A DNA stretch of 64,000 nucleotides from the NCBI RefSeq assembly GCF_013373865.1, contig NC_050475.1, positions 15,377,475 through 15,441,474 on the forward strand, written 5' to 3'. The notes under the pieces are model-generated. The model saw nothing but the letters and a program-made list of their open reading frames with translations. It ran no database searches and had not been told where the DNA came from. Source of the stretch: Monomorium pharaonis (Eukaryota > Arthropoda > Insecta > Hymenoptera > Formicidae). This document shows, piece after piece, positions 1-10,118 of the stretch (position 1 is the stretch's first letter; each line of letters starts with the position of its first letter). Made by a program: the position numbers and the translations under genes.

Positions 1-3000
1 TGTAAATGTAATTATACGGCCCTCCCCGCGCGTATGCGTGCGCGATTGATTACACGAGAAAACGAATTTACCGCATCGACGCGATATTACATTGTAACGC
101 GTTACGGGAATAAATGCAGGCAGGACGTGCATTAAATGTCGCGAAACGATGAATTAAACGGCGCGAATTGGCCGCTACTGTGAAAATTATTAATCGCGAT
201 ATTATTCATCGGCGTTTACGAGTCAGCTTTGACCGTCTTCGTATTGCCGCGCGATAATGCGCCGTCTATATTTGCACAGCGGCATTATTATACGCATTCC
301 AACCGGACGGTTGAAATTATTTTACTTTCTTTTTGTTTTACCGTTGCGGTTTTATCTTCGTTTAATGCCGTCGTTGAAAAGCGCGCGCGTTCCTGTAAAG
401 AAATTACGAACAAAGGGAAAATGAGAGCGCTTGGCCAAATGAGAACTGTACGTCTTGTTTTTCACCATTTTTACGCTCTGAAAGGAAATTTGGTTCGAGG
501 TGAATCACTGGCGAACAAACATCCGGAAATAAATACGAGACCATAATAAATAAAGTAACTTTTTTTATCTTAACTTCTGTAATACCTGCAGTCCACGGAG
601 AAAGATTGCGTTGCCCCGTGCAATTTAGAAGTTTTTGTGATTTTTAATTTTACGAGCGTAATTTTACGACCTGAAATTTTGTTATTTATCCGACAGATAC
701 TTTACTTTCTTTTTCTTTCTGGTTAAGTGGCCGGTAGACAGATAAGACGGCTCCCAGCTCATCTGTCTAAATTCCCTTCTGTTCCTCTCTTTTATAATCC
801 AGATTTATCGTCATTCTACCAATGGCGGTAAGTTTATCCCGAAATATACATTAGATCTTTTTATATTTTTCATAACGTAATATTCGTGGTCATGCGGAGA
901 CAATGGTAAGAAGCTACGGTGGGTTACGGAAAGGTTGTGTAAGATGTTTCGGGGGTTAAGAGCGTTTTATTCTCACGGGGTTGCTTTTGTCAAACGCCAT
1001 AAGCGCTTACTCCCCTTCGTGCTTTTCAGGCGCATTAGAACGTTTCAAGGGCAAAATATCATGGACGTAAGGGTGAATAATACATGGCAACTCCGTCGAA
1101 TGAAAATAACTTCCACAACCGCCCTTCGCACGGTACAGTTATTGTAAAGTTTTTCAACGTATCGCAGAAACACCACATATATATCATTCCCGTATATTTT
1201 TCTTAGCGTCAAAATATTATTTTACTTTCAAATCTAAATTTTTTTAATTTTAATGATGAATGATTTTCGAATTTTTTAAATTCGAAATTCGACTTTCCCT
1301 CAAACCGGACGAGAAAATGTAAATTTATCGCGCTCGAGCTTTTCACTTGAAATAACTCGTGCAATATATCTTGCATTGTGATGATACAAAAAGATATTTG
1401 GAACGGAAAGTCCTCGCTCTGTTATTGCGCGTAATACGCGTTGATGTAATGTCGGTGTTTTCGTCTAAACGCAACGGCCGCGACAGTCCCTGGGAAACGC
1501 GAAAAAGGCGGGATTCCGAGTCGGAAAGGCGAGATCCTTTGGCGTCGCCTTTCCCGTCACGCTCTCGAAATTCCCTTTAATTCGGCCGGTCGCCGGAGTC
1601 GAGCGCGAATCTACTCGAGAAAGTGGAAGGACGTGGATGAAAGGGGGCGAGGGGAGGGGAGGGGGAGAGAGAAACGGCCGGCGGCACTTCGTCGCGCGAA
1701 AGTGAAATATGCACGTTAGACTACCGGCGACATTGCTACATGAACCACCAGCATCAGCGGCAGCAACGGCAGCAACGGCAGCAGCAGCAGCTTTCGCAGC
1801 TTGTATGCCGCAACAAGCCGCGCGCGAATGCATGCACACACTGCATGCATCGCGGCGCGTACGCGAGAAAGCACTGCGGGGGCACCCGGTGATGCATTGC
1901 CCCGGGAGATTAATGCATCGCGCCGCACAGTTTGTTAGAGTGAATAACGACCGACTGCAATAATGATATTGCCATTAACCTGTCCGCGAAAGTCTCTTGA
2001 TTCCTCAAGAGCGCGCGCGCGCGCACCCCCCCCCCCCCCCGATCACCTCGGGGATCATAGGGGTGATTAATTCGAGATATCGACACTCTTTATAGGACGC
2101 GTTCGACCCCCTCTCCTCCTACGGGATATCCCGCGAGCTTCGAGTGCTGGTTATTTCTGCCCTTCTCGTCTCGTTGCGCGATTCAAGTTAGCCAGCGTGG
2201 ATTTCGTTGATTCTTAAAAAGGTCTGAGTGGATTCTTGAAAAGCTAGCGTGGCGGAGAAAAGATACATAATCCGGAAAGAAAAATAGAGAGAGAGAGAGA
2301 GAGAGATGAAGTCTCGCGATAGTGGATGAGGAGTTACGAATAATACGAAGCGCAATCTTGAAATTGTAATACCTGACTCAACGCTCTCTCAAGAATTTCT
2401 CATCGTACATAGCGGAGCGTGAGCGGAAAGAAAATTAATTCGAAAGGTCAAAAGTGCACGTCAATCCGGCGAAATGGGCGTGATAGAAACAACATGATTT
2501 ATTAACTTGGCTTGACTTTATTACCGCCTCTCATTGCTGTTTTGAATAAATGATCTTTTTCTGCGCCCGATCCGCACCAGCGGATAATATTATTTATCGG
2601 CGAGATAGCAGCCTTGCTTTAGTAAACCCCATATTAATTTATATTGCACGATGATATTGCAGCGTGCTGCGTAAATTTATCTTAGTTGAATCGAGTGGAA
2701 TTTACAATCGAGAATCCGCTGCGAAGTAAACGATAATAATGCACTACAGGCAAGAACCTTCTTGTTAAATTTATAATATCGAATTGTGCCCAATTTTTTA
2801 TTCGTGTCACTAATATTAACTGTTTCCATTCAATATATGGTTAATTTAACTTTGAAACAATAGAGTTAAGCAATTAAACTCAAGAAATTTGAGTTTAAAT
2901 TTAGTTCATATTTGCTAGGTGTGTTACATTAATTAATGTGAACGTTGCTTACTTTGAAACTGAGCAATGCAACAATGGAAATGAGTTTGATGCAGTTTTG

Positions 3001-3377
3001 AAGAAATGTATAATAGTTATTCTTTTACGTTTTGTATTAAAATAATCAATTTCGGTACGTGTGGCAGTTAAAGGACAATAAGATACAATTTAAGGAAATT
3101 GGTTTAAATTTGACCCTTGAATATTTAATAATGGAGACGAGCTCAGCGCTCGTTATGAAGTCATCGTCATTTTTCGATCGTCGTGATCTTCGTTAAGTGG
3201 CTCAACAAGCCCGAGATAACGTCGGCAACACCGATAACTTCTTGCGCCGTCCATAATAGCGCCGTTGATTGCAGCTCGCCGTCACGAAAATTATAATACA
3301 GCTGACTTAATACGCCGACGGTACGGGAGCGGAACGCGAAACAGCAGATAGTCGAGACGATTACTCGGGTGCCTTAA

Positions 3378-3412
<35 letters not shown>

Positions 3413-6034
3413 TGAGGCGCGGAACATCGGCGGAAGCGCCGCGCCGGAGAGGAACGGGGGGAAAGAAACGCACGGCGTTGTCTGCGCGTGCCACACGGGG
3501 GTTGCTTCATTTGCCCCGCGATTTCTCCCGGCCCATCGCTCGGCCACCGGGGTACAGTAACGCGCTAATGAAGTATTTACCATTCTATTACTACGTACCG
3601 CGAGTCCGCCACCGCTTCTCGCCGCCCTTATCGCCCCGCGTTCCCGAGGCCGCCATCGCGTTTCCTCGCCGGAGCTGCTCGAAGGTGAATCGCTCTTCGC
3701 GAGCGTGCCCGAGAAGCGATATGGATTTTCGCATCGCCCATGAATGTTATACGGATTATTGCACTTTTGCAAGTCCCATGCACTACAATTGGTCTGAATT
3801 TAATCAAAGTTGAAAGTTGGATACTCAATTCTAGGGCAGCTTCGAATCCTCGAACCCCCAATTTTCTTGACGCTATTGAGTTGATTAGATGACTCGTTGT
3901 TGTAGCGATAATTCGTATTACGCAGTTTTTTTTTTTTTTTTTAACTTATCCCACGTGGTACCGCTCCCCCTCTCTCCCCCCACTGCATAAGACGAGATGG
4001 CAAAATTATCTTATTATTTCTTTCCGACATTCTAAATCGCTCGCTGAATACGTAAGGACGTGCCGCAGGCGAGCTAATGAAATTTCGCTTTAGTTGCTTC
4101 GAAGTTACCTCGCACCGGACTGTCTGCTTAAAACTACTCGGAACATTCCTTAACTACCAGCCCGGCCCGGAGTTTCAAAGTTCCACGAGGAGGATTCCGT
4201 GTCTTCCGCGGGAGCGGTATACGTCACTGACGCGGCGTGGCGGATAAATATTTGATATCGAATGCACACAGCGCCATTCGCGTGTTCTCTCGCGAATGGG
4301 AATAAATATTTTTTTCTAAAATGCATATATACCTTAGTACGTACGTACGTACGCCGTTTTTATCGAGAGAGCCACGTACGAGGGAGGGAACGTTTTGCAC
4401 GAGAGGCCGACTTGCTCGACGGCGCCGCCGATGGCGGCAGCGGCCTCACCCCTCAGACGTCGGCCGACGTGGGTGCGTCGACGTTGGAAGGAAAATAAAA
4501 GGAATCGTATTTCCGCCCGGCGCGCTTTTCATCAGTTTCCATCGGTACTGGCGGATCATAATCGCACGTCGACGGATAACCCGAGTATCGGGCCGAGTAG
4601 CGTCCGCCATTGCAATTTTAATCTACGCAATCCGCCGCCGCCGGACGTATTATCGGGTAGTAGCGTCCGCCAAATTCAGCATTTCGACTGATCTCTCGCA
4701 TATTATTAGGCGAAGTATCGACAGTTACGTCGATACGCCACTACGATTCTTCGGAAAACTCGCGCACGATTGGTCAGTCTTCAAAGCGAGTCACGACATC
4801 GCCGATCGCGAATTCATAGTCGTACGGAATTGCACGAGACACGTTGTCGGAAGATCAAGCGGCGAAATTCGATGAGAAACCCTCTTGTTCTTTTCTTTTC
4901 GGCTGACTACAGAAGATGAACAGAGTAATGAAGACACAATGTGGGACGTACAACACATCACTTACTTTATTAATAAATAGTCGATCCATCAATTAATGAA
5001 AGATCCTAAAAGAATATTTCAGTTCCACATTTCATTGATGACTATTTCAGCACTGTGTGAATTTTATTCCACTTTATTTCAAATGAGGATAAAATAAAAT
5101 TTGTATTAAAGACAAGTGATTGATTAATATCTTTTTAATTAAAAAATATATTTCCTGTAGCATATTCATATTATTTTATTCTATCCTCGGTGTATTTAAT
5201 TTTAAAATTTAGCGAAATGAAATGTTCGCTTTTTATATTTACTTTCATATCTCTTGCGTTTTTCCATATTATTTTACTCATATTGTGTTTACTCGCAAAG
5301 CTTGCGGCAATTTTGATATTTTCGCGGGTAACGCGTCGATTACTTATTTACATCATCAATAAATGCGCGCTGCATTTAGATTAGGTCAGAATGAGATTAT
5401 ACGAACAAGAAATATTTATCAGCAGCCCGGTGGGAAAAGTCGATTTATCGGACGAATACGCTTGTATATCGAGCTTCAGTTCTTCTTGCTGCGAATCGTC
5501 AATACACTGACGCGCGCACGTGCATGACGTCTCACGACGCGTCAATCGCGAGGTTCAGCTTTTTTACACGCGGCGAGGTCCGGCGTTTAACCGGCGATGG
5601 CCCGTCAGAAATGGACGGATCCAAACTGACGAGGCTTTATTCCATCTTCGTTCCGAGCGGCGCGCGACGGATGCGTCCCCGTCAATTCGACGATATATCG
5701 CGCGTAAAAGCGCACCGGTGTCCGGTGGCGCGAGAGCAATACATGCACGAGCACGCCTTGGGCTGTATCGCGCTTTCCGATGTTGTGCTTTTGCAAACTA
5801 AATAAATTCGCGGCGAGAGGGAATTATCTTGCCCGGAAAACACAGCCACCGCGAAAATAGGCTGCGCGCCGCGCCGTGTAGAAAGGGGAAAGATGTGCGA
5901 GTTTGCGATTTCGCGCGATTTTTTTCCTGAATCGCAACGCGATATACATTTCGATTTTTAATCGCGATATATATTGTAAATGTAGCTCATAATTGAAGTT
6001 GTATGTAATATTTATTCATTAAATATTTATATTA
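1..6034. other. Left flank, no gene recognised
   Basis: I see no convincing host exon or RNA gene here. The stretch mixes AT-rich parts (about 2700-3150 and 4900-5400) with CpG-rich parts. Open frames such as the one at 4321-4875 are arginine-rich, have no recognisable domain and look like products of base composition. Repeats include an imperfect GCA run (about 1751-1798), a GC run passing into a C run (2011-2040), a GA run (2286-2308) and a CT run (3381-3409). The pentamer TACCG and its reverse complement are about equally rare here (roughly six and five by eye), which serves as a local control for the neighbouring retrotransposon. Confidence 0.6.
3381..3409. repeat. CT microsatellite
   Basis: About 14 uninterrupted CT units, between AT-rich and GC-rich DNA. 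Confidence 0.9.
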
Positions 6035-6038
6035 ACAT
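6035..6038. repeat. Target-site duplication, left copy
   Basis: ACAT directly precedes the TG of the 5' LTR and recurs at 16255-16258 directly after the CA of the 3' LTR. Four bases is a usual duplication length for gypsy-type integrases. Confidence 0.85.
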
Positions 6039-6071
6039 TGTGACGTAACGCGTCCGGTCGCGTTCGTCACA
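6039..6071 (+). other. Hairpin at LTR 5' terminus
   Basis: The first seven bases, TGTGACG, pair with CGTCACA at 6065-6071. An inner stem joins ACGCG (6048-6052) and CGCGT (6059-6063) across a TCCGGT loop. The palindrome starts exactly at the LTR terminus, where integrase must act. It contains TGACGTAA, which resembles a CREB/ATF-type bZIP site. The same sequence opens the 3' LTR at 14389-14421. Confidence 0.7.
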
Positions 6072-7319
6072 AGGGCGTAAGCTCGACCGAGGGGGTCGAT
6101 TTGGGGCTCCTCCTCGCTGAGACGAGGGGGACGTGACTTTGTTTTACGTTTATTTCTTTCTTTTCTAGTTTCCGCGTTACCGTATCAGATTAATTAGGGT
6201 ATTTAGGACTAAGGCGCCGAGTGAAGGCTTAATCTTATTGTACCACGAACGGAGGAGGAGCAGCCATCGGGGGAAAAAGTAGCGCGAGCAGTCGACAGTA
6301 GGAGAGGTGCCCCGCGCAGAGTTTCCCCGCCGAGCCGTGCACCGAGCCCGGCTGATTATTACCGCCCTGAGCCGCCTGGATACCGCCGCCCTGAGGATAC
6401 CGTGGCAAAAACGATACCGCATAGCAGCCGGAAGGATTCATGAGAGGAATCACGCCGAGGGCACGCCACCGGGCTGCAAACCGGGGGAGCGACCGTCAAG
6501 CTGTCATCCGCCGCCACGTAGATCGGTTTGGTCACGGCATGGCCAGCCGGGCCGACCGAAAATGGCAGAGCGTTAACACTCGCCTCGGCGGAAGTCGTCA
6601 CGCGCGGACCACGAGGCAGTTCGAGAGGCGAAGCGGCGCCGCATGAGATCGAGGCGTGCGGATCGACCGAAAATCGAAGCACGCGCATGCGCGGCGGCTC
6701 GAGCCGGCCGGCGCGGGACCGGGGCTCCTCACTGTTCGGCAAGCCGTGACTGTGCGTACTTGGCAGAGGACGAGCCCGAGATACCGAAATCGCTACCGAA
6801 GACTTCAGAGACCAGGACTCCGTTCATTATTGTAAGGCCAGCACTCGGCAGCCATCGATTAAGTAAGATTCGGAAAAGGCGGTCAACCCTCGTGCGGGAC
6901 CGGATACCGGATACCGTTTCCGCTGGTGATTGCGGCGATCCGAATCCGATATAGTTAGTGATATTTGTTGTGTAACGTAACTCGAAGTAAAGAGTAGAGT
7001 TTTGTGGCCGCACGAGGGCTCGGACCGACCGGCCCCGAAGAATTGATACCGCGAGTACGTCCCTCTCGGACTACGCCGGAGCCGACAGTCATAGGATTAG
7101 AATCATTGTTACCGCGACTTGTTTCCGCCATTATTGATTTTGTCTTTGTGCGAGCGGAGAGCCTCGCCGGCCTCCCACCGCGTATTATCAATTTGGTCTT
7201 TTCCACCTTGTTGTGTCTCTAATGAGTTTGTCTCTATTACAGTAAAATTCGTGCATTAATTGTATACAGACGCATTGAGTAAGCTCCTTGCAGCCTTGTT
7301 ACCGTTTTCAGTAGAGAAA

Positions 7320-7350
7320 TATATAATATTCTTTTGTTGTTTAATCAGTG
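7320..7350 (+). promoter_or_regulatory. Candidate LTR core promoter
   Basis: TATATAA (7320-7326) is followed by TCAGTG (7345-7350), an arthropod-type initiator. The A of the initiator lies 27 bases from the first T of the TATA motif, close to normal spacing. If used, transcription would start near 7347, giving a U3 of about 1.3 kb and an R-U5 of about 560 nt. No clear downstream promoter element was seen. A second TCAGT lies just upstream of the TATA motif. Confidence 0.45.
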
Positions 7351-7519
7351 AGTACCGAATCTTTATACGACCTGCCTCGATCCGACATCTCCACGCCTTC
7401 CGTCTCAAAAGAACCACGCCACTCTATCGTCTCGCGAGAAAGAGCTACCGGCACTTGTAACGCTTTCCAGTTGGTTACCGTATTATAGCTGATTATTGTG
7501 TGGCGCGAGAAGTCGCGCC

Positions 7520-7530
7520 TGGCGCCCAAC
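7520..7530 (+). other. Primer-binding-site-like motif inside LTR
   Basis: TGGCGCCCAAC repeats the first 11 bases of the true primer-binding site at 7910, in the same orientation. It would lie in the transcribed part of the LTR if transcription starts near 7347. The 3' LTR copy is at 15870-15880. Confidence 0.6.
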
Positions 7531-7560
7531 AATTTAGCATATTGGGAAGTTACCGTTCTT

Positions 7561-7786
7561 GCAAGCTACCGCTATCGTATCAAGGGCAACCTCGATCGAT
7601 ATTGGGGGATACCGTATACAAGATACCGCTATCGTGTCGAGAACAATCTCGCCCGATATTTGGGGGATACCGTCTATGGGTTACCGTTCTCGCTTCGAGC
7701 GTAAGCCTCGAGCGAGTGGGGGATACCGTATGCAAGCTGTTGATACCGTATAGAGAGCATTCTCGAGAAAGATTGAGACTACCGTT
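7561..7786 (+). repeat. Tandem stem-loop array in LTR
   Basis: Three clear units of about 57 bp and a weaker fourth. Units 1-3 start with TACCG, then a stem-loop, then G5-ATACCGT. Unit 1 pairs TATCG (7573) with CGATA (7597), plus ATC/GAT and AGG/CCT, around a GCAA loop. Unit 2 keeps TATCG (7630) with CGATA (7654) but has CGAGA/TCTCG around ACAA. Unit 3 changes the outer stem to CTCGC (7689) and GCGAG (7712), with TCGAG/CTCGA inside and a GTAA loop. Unit 4 pairs GAGA (7753) with TCTC (7761). Pairing is kept while bases change, which points to selection on RNA structure. The array recurs at 15911-16136. Confidence 0.75.
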
Positions 7787-7858
7787 CTAATAACTATCGC
7801 ATCTAACTGGAAGAGCGTTACTCGTTACCGCATATATAGAAATTCCCGTTTAATTGAG

Positions 7859-7899
7859 CGTAGCCCCCTCGGACCTGGCGTTCCCGAGGGAAAGCTACG
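7859..7899 (+). other. Hairpin at LTR 3' end
   Basis: CGTAGC (7859-7864) pairs with GCTACG (7894-7899), and CCCTCGG (7866-7872) pairs with CCGAGGG (7884-7890). The loop is about 11 nt. In the RNA this structure would end five bases before the LTR/leader junction and ten before the primer-binding site, where retroviral U5 structures help control primer annealing. Confidence 0.7.
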
Positions 7900-7909
7900 T
7901 TGCAAATTT

Positions 7910-7927
7910 TGGCGCCCAACGTGGGGC
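7910..7927 (+). other. tRNA-Lys primer-binding site
   Basis: Eighteen bases, TGGCGCCCAACGTGGGGC, complementary to the 3' end of animal tRNA-Lys(CUU) including its CCA, as I recall that tRNA. It lies five bases after the LTR end, as expected for priming minus-strand DNA synthesis. Confidence 0.9.
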
Positions 7928-8810
7928 CCACGCCGCGTTACCGAAAAATTAATTAAATGGAGAATCGGAGAACAGGCAGTCGTAGATGAAATATTATATT
8001 ATCGAAAATTTCGTATTGCTATCTCCTTGTGTGTAACCTTCCTTCCTTTGACTTTCGTGCTGTCTATTGTTTTGATTCCGACGGACGACTCTGAGTTACC
8101 GCGACCTTGGAATTCCGGTGCCTACAGCACGCACGCTTGATGTGTGCGCCTGACTATAGCCTGCGTAATATTCACTTACGGTTCACAAGGATTTTTGTGT
8201 ACTGCCTGTGGGAAATTTGTTACCGCGTACGTATAAATTACGTTGAGTTTCCGATAGATTAGGATACCGTAAACCACTGTATGTTACGAGTGGAAAAGAA
8301 TCACGACACGGTGAATTATTGCGCGTGGAATATTAAAAATTTTTTTTAGGATATTACTTTGAAAATATCCTAACGAATAATTGAGTATCAACGTTACTAT
8401 TGGTCGTTGATCGGGAAAGAGTTTTCTCGCCTGTGGGGAGCGTTCGCATTTGTTTGGTGAATACGATTTTAGAAAAGATTTTCGTTGGTGATTCGGCTTC
8501 GATTTTTTTTTTTTTTTTTCGCGACCTTCGCTGTTTTCGTTCGTGCGGTCTCGATACCTTCCGTCAGCCCGTGTCTGCGTGCTCGTATTTACGTTTCGGG
8601 TGACTCGAGATTCCGTTCCCTTTGTGTCTCGACTGCGATTATCGAATCGTACCTTGTGGCAAGTTGAGACTTTATAAGTTACCGAACTTTAAGCTTTATT
8701 TTTTTTTTCTTTTCGCGCGTTTGGGGTTACCGCTATTCGATCGATACCGCTTTAGTGAGTGAGTTACCGATTTTTCTTAATTTAGGATACCGTTTGAGGG
8801 GGGAAGAGAA
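7928..8810 (+). other. Untranslated leader of the retrotransposon
   Basis: About 880 nt between the primer-binding site and the gag ATG, with no credible ORF. It contains about nine TACCG motifs, a long T run (about 8503-8519) and, just before gag, a purine-rich tract (about 8795-8810) that resembles a polypurine tract. A leader this long could hold packaging or internal-initiation signals, but I can point to no specific one. Confidence 0.6.
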
Positions 8811-10118
8811 ATGGCGAATAAAGATCCGCATCACTGGATCCAGAAATTGACGGAGGAGCAGGCGCGACAGCATTTAGAGGAGCGAGGGCTCGACGTCCGC
8901 GGAATACTACCGGTCCTCCGAGCGCGATTGACGCGATATGAGGAGGCGATCCTCAGGGGGACAACCCCCTCCGGGACCCCCGACCCCGTGGAGGCCGTTA
9001 GCGATCCATTCGAGGATCTAGGAGCCGTGGGACCGGGGCCTAGCGTTCCGTTATTCACCATTAGCGATTTTGGTACCGGAAACCGCGTAGTGCGATCCCC
9101 GCCACAGGAGCAGGGTACCGCAAAAGGGGAACCCGGAGAGACGGGGACGAGGAAGCGAGAATACGATTATACGCTTCCCCCGCGTGCAGATCCCGGTCCG
9201 CCGTATACCGGCCGACGCACTCCGCGCAACTCGGCCGCAGACGCCTATCACTTAATGAGGAAGTGGAATCTCCACTTCTCGGGAAAGCGGAATAGCGACG
9301 CGGAAGCTTTTTTAACACGCATCAAGGAGGCTCGCTCCATTCTGCCGGTTACCGATGCCGATCTCTTTAAGTGCTTACCGTCATTTATGACAGATTACGC
9401 CTTGTATTGGGTTCGTTTAGAGAGCGAGAATTGGCGAGATTGGCAGGATTTCGAGGACGCTTGGCGCGCACGCTTTGGTGATCCGGACTATCACTACGCT
9501 CTTCGGGAGGAAATATTGCGGCGAACGCAGGGCGAACATGAAACTGCCGCGGATTATTTAACTAGCTTACGAACGTTACTTGCGAAAGTAAGTCCTCCTT
9601 GGCCGTTACCAGAGCAGTTAAACTTTGCTTACCGTAACATGTTACCGCGCTTACAGATAGCGATCTCGCGACGCGACTTTACGTGTTTCCGCTCCCTAGA
9701 GCTACAGGCGACGCGAATCGAACGTAATTTCGCCGCGGAAAAGAATTACCGACCCCCCCTCCTACCGGAACAGTCGCTCTTTCCGGACTTAGCATACCAT
9801 CCACCAAAGGGCAAAGCACGAACCCAGGGGACCGTCGCCGCGGTAAACGTGGCCCATGCGGGCGGCCATAAGGGAAAGAAGCGAGTCAGCAATACGCCCA
9901 CGGTCGCCGCCGCGAGTCCTACAACGGTTAACCCCCCTGCTACCGAAAATGATACCGCATCGGCCGCCAATATAAAATGTTGGAATTGTGAGAAGGTGGG
10001 CCATCGCGCGCGAGGATGCGCGGAACCACGAAGAACCCACTGTTACCGCTGCGGTAAACAAGGATTTACCGTAAAGACCTGCCCATCATGCTCGGGAAAC
10101 GCGAGCGGGAGTCAGTAG
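8811..10118 (+). CDS. Gag capsid/nucleocapsid polyprotein
   Basis: A 435-residue protein that would form the virus-like particle and bind the element RNA. Residues about 12-47 resemble a SAP domain (two amphipathic helices with an RGL-like turn), a DNA-binding fold unusual in Gag. Residues about 146-312 resemble the gypsy capsid core, with conserved tryptophans (YWVRLE, NWRDW) and an acidic/aromatic helix pattern. The C-terminus has a CCHC knuckle (C390, C393, H398, C403) followed by C411-X2-C-X9-C-X2-C427, in which the usual knuckle histidine is Phe419. The ATG has G at -3 and G at +4 and follows a purine-rich tract. The last 61 nt overlap the protease frame, with a GGGAAAC slippery site at 10094, so protease and pol are probably made as Gag fusions. 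Confidence 0.9.
   Translation: MANKDPHHWIQKLTEEQARQHLEERGLDVRGILPVLRARLTRYEEAILRGTTPSGTPDPVEAVSDPFEDLGAVGPGPSVPLFTISDFGTGNRVVRSPPQEQGTAKGEPGETGTRKREYDYTLPPRADPGPPYTGRRTPRNSAADAYHLMRKWNLHFSGKRNSDAEAFLTRIKEARSILPVTDADLFKCLPSFMTDYALYWVRLESENWRDWQDFEDAWRARFGDPDYHYALREEILRRTQGEHETAADYLTSLRTLLAKVSPPWPLPEQLNFAYRNMLPRLQIAISRRDFTCFRSLELQATRIERNFAAEKNYRPPLLPEQSLFPDLAYHPPKGKARTQGTVAAVNVAHAGGHKGKKRVSNTPTVAAASPTTVNPPATENDTASAANIKCWNCEKVGHRARGCAEPRRTHCYRCGKQGFTVKTCPSCSGNASGSQ

Larger units (their letters stand above)
6039..7904 (+). repeat. 5' long terminal repeat
   Basis: 1866 bp, matched base for base (as far as I could compare by eye) at 14389-16254 with a constant offset of 8350 and no indel. It begins TGTGACG and ends TTGCA. 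It carries about 25 copies of TACCG on the + strand and no clear CGGTA. It also holds a terminal hairpin at each end, a stem-loop array at 7561-7786, a possible TATA/initiator pair at 7320-7350 and a partial copy of the primer-binding site at 7520-7530. At nearly 1.9 kb it is long for a gypsy LTR. I could not find an AATAAA signal in it. Short ORFs inside it occur on both strands and look non-coding. Confidence 0.95.

Noticed and set aside
4321..4875. 184-codon plus-strand open frame
   Set aside because: Arginine/isoleucine-rich, no domain, overlapped by another frame; no sign of coding selection visible.
6359..6742. 127-codon antisense frame inside the LTR (and its copy at 14709)
   Set aside because: Occurs in GC-rich LTR sequence with equally open frames on the other strand and no recognisable domain.
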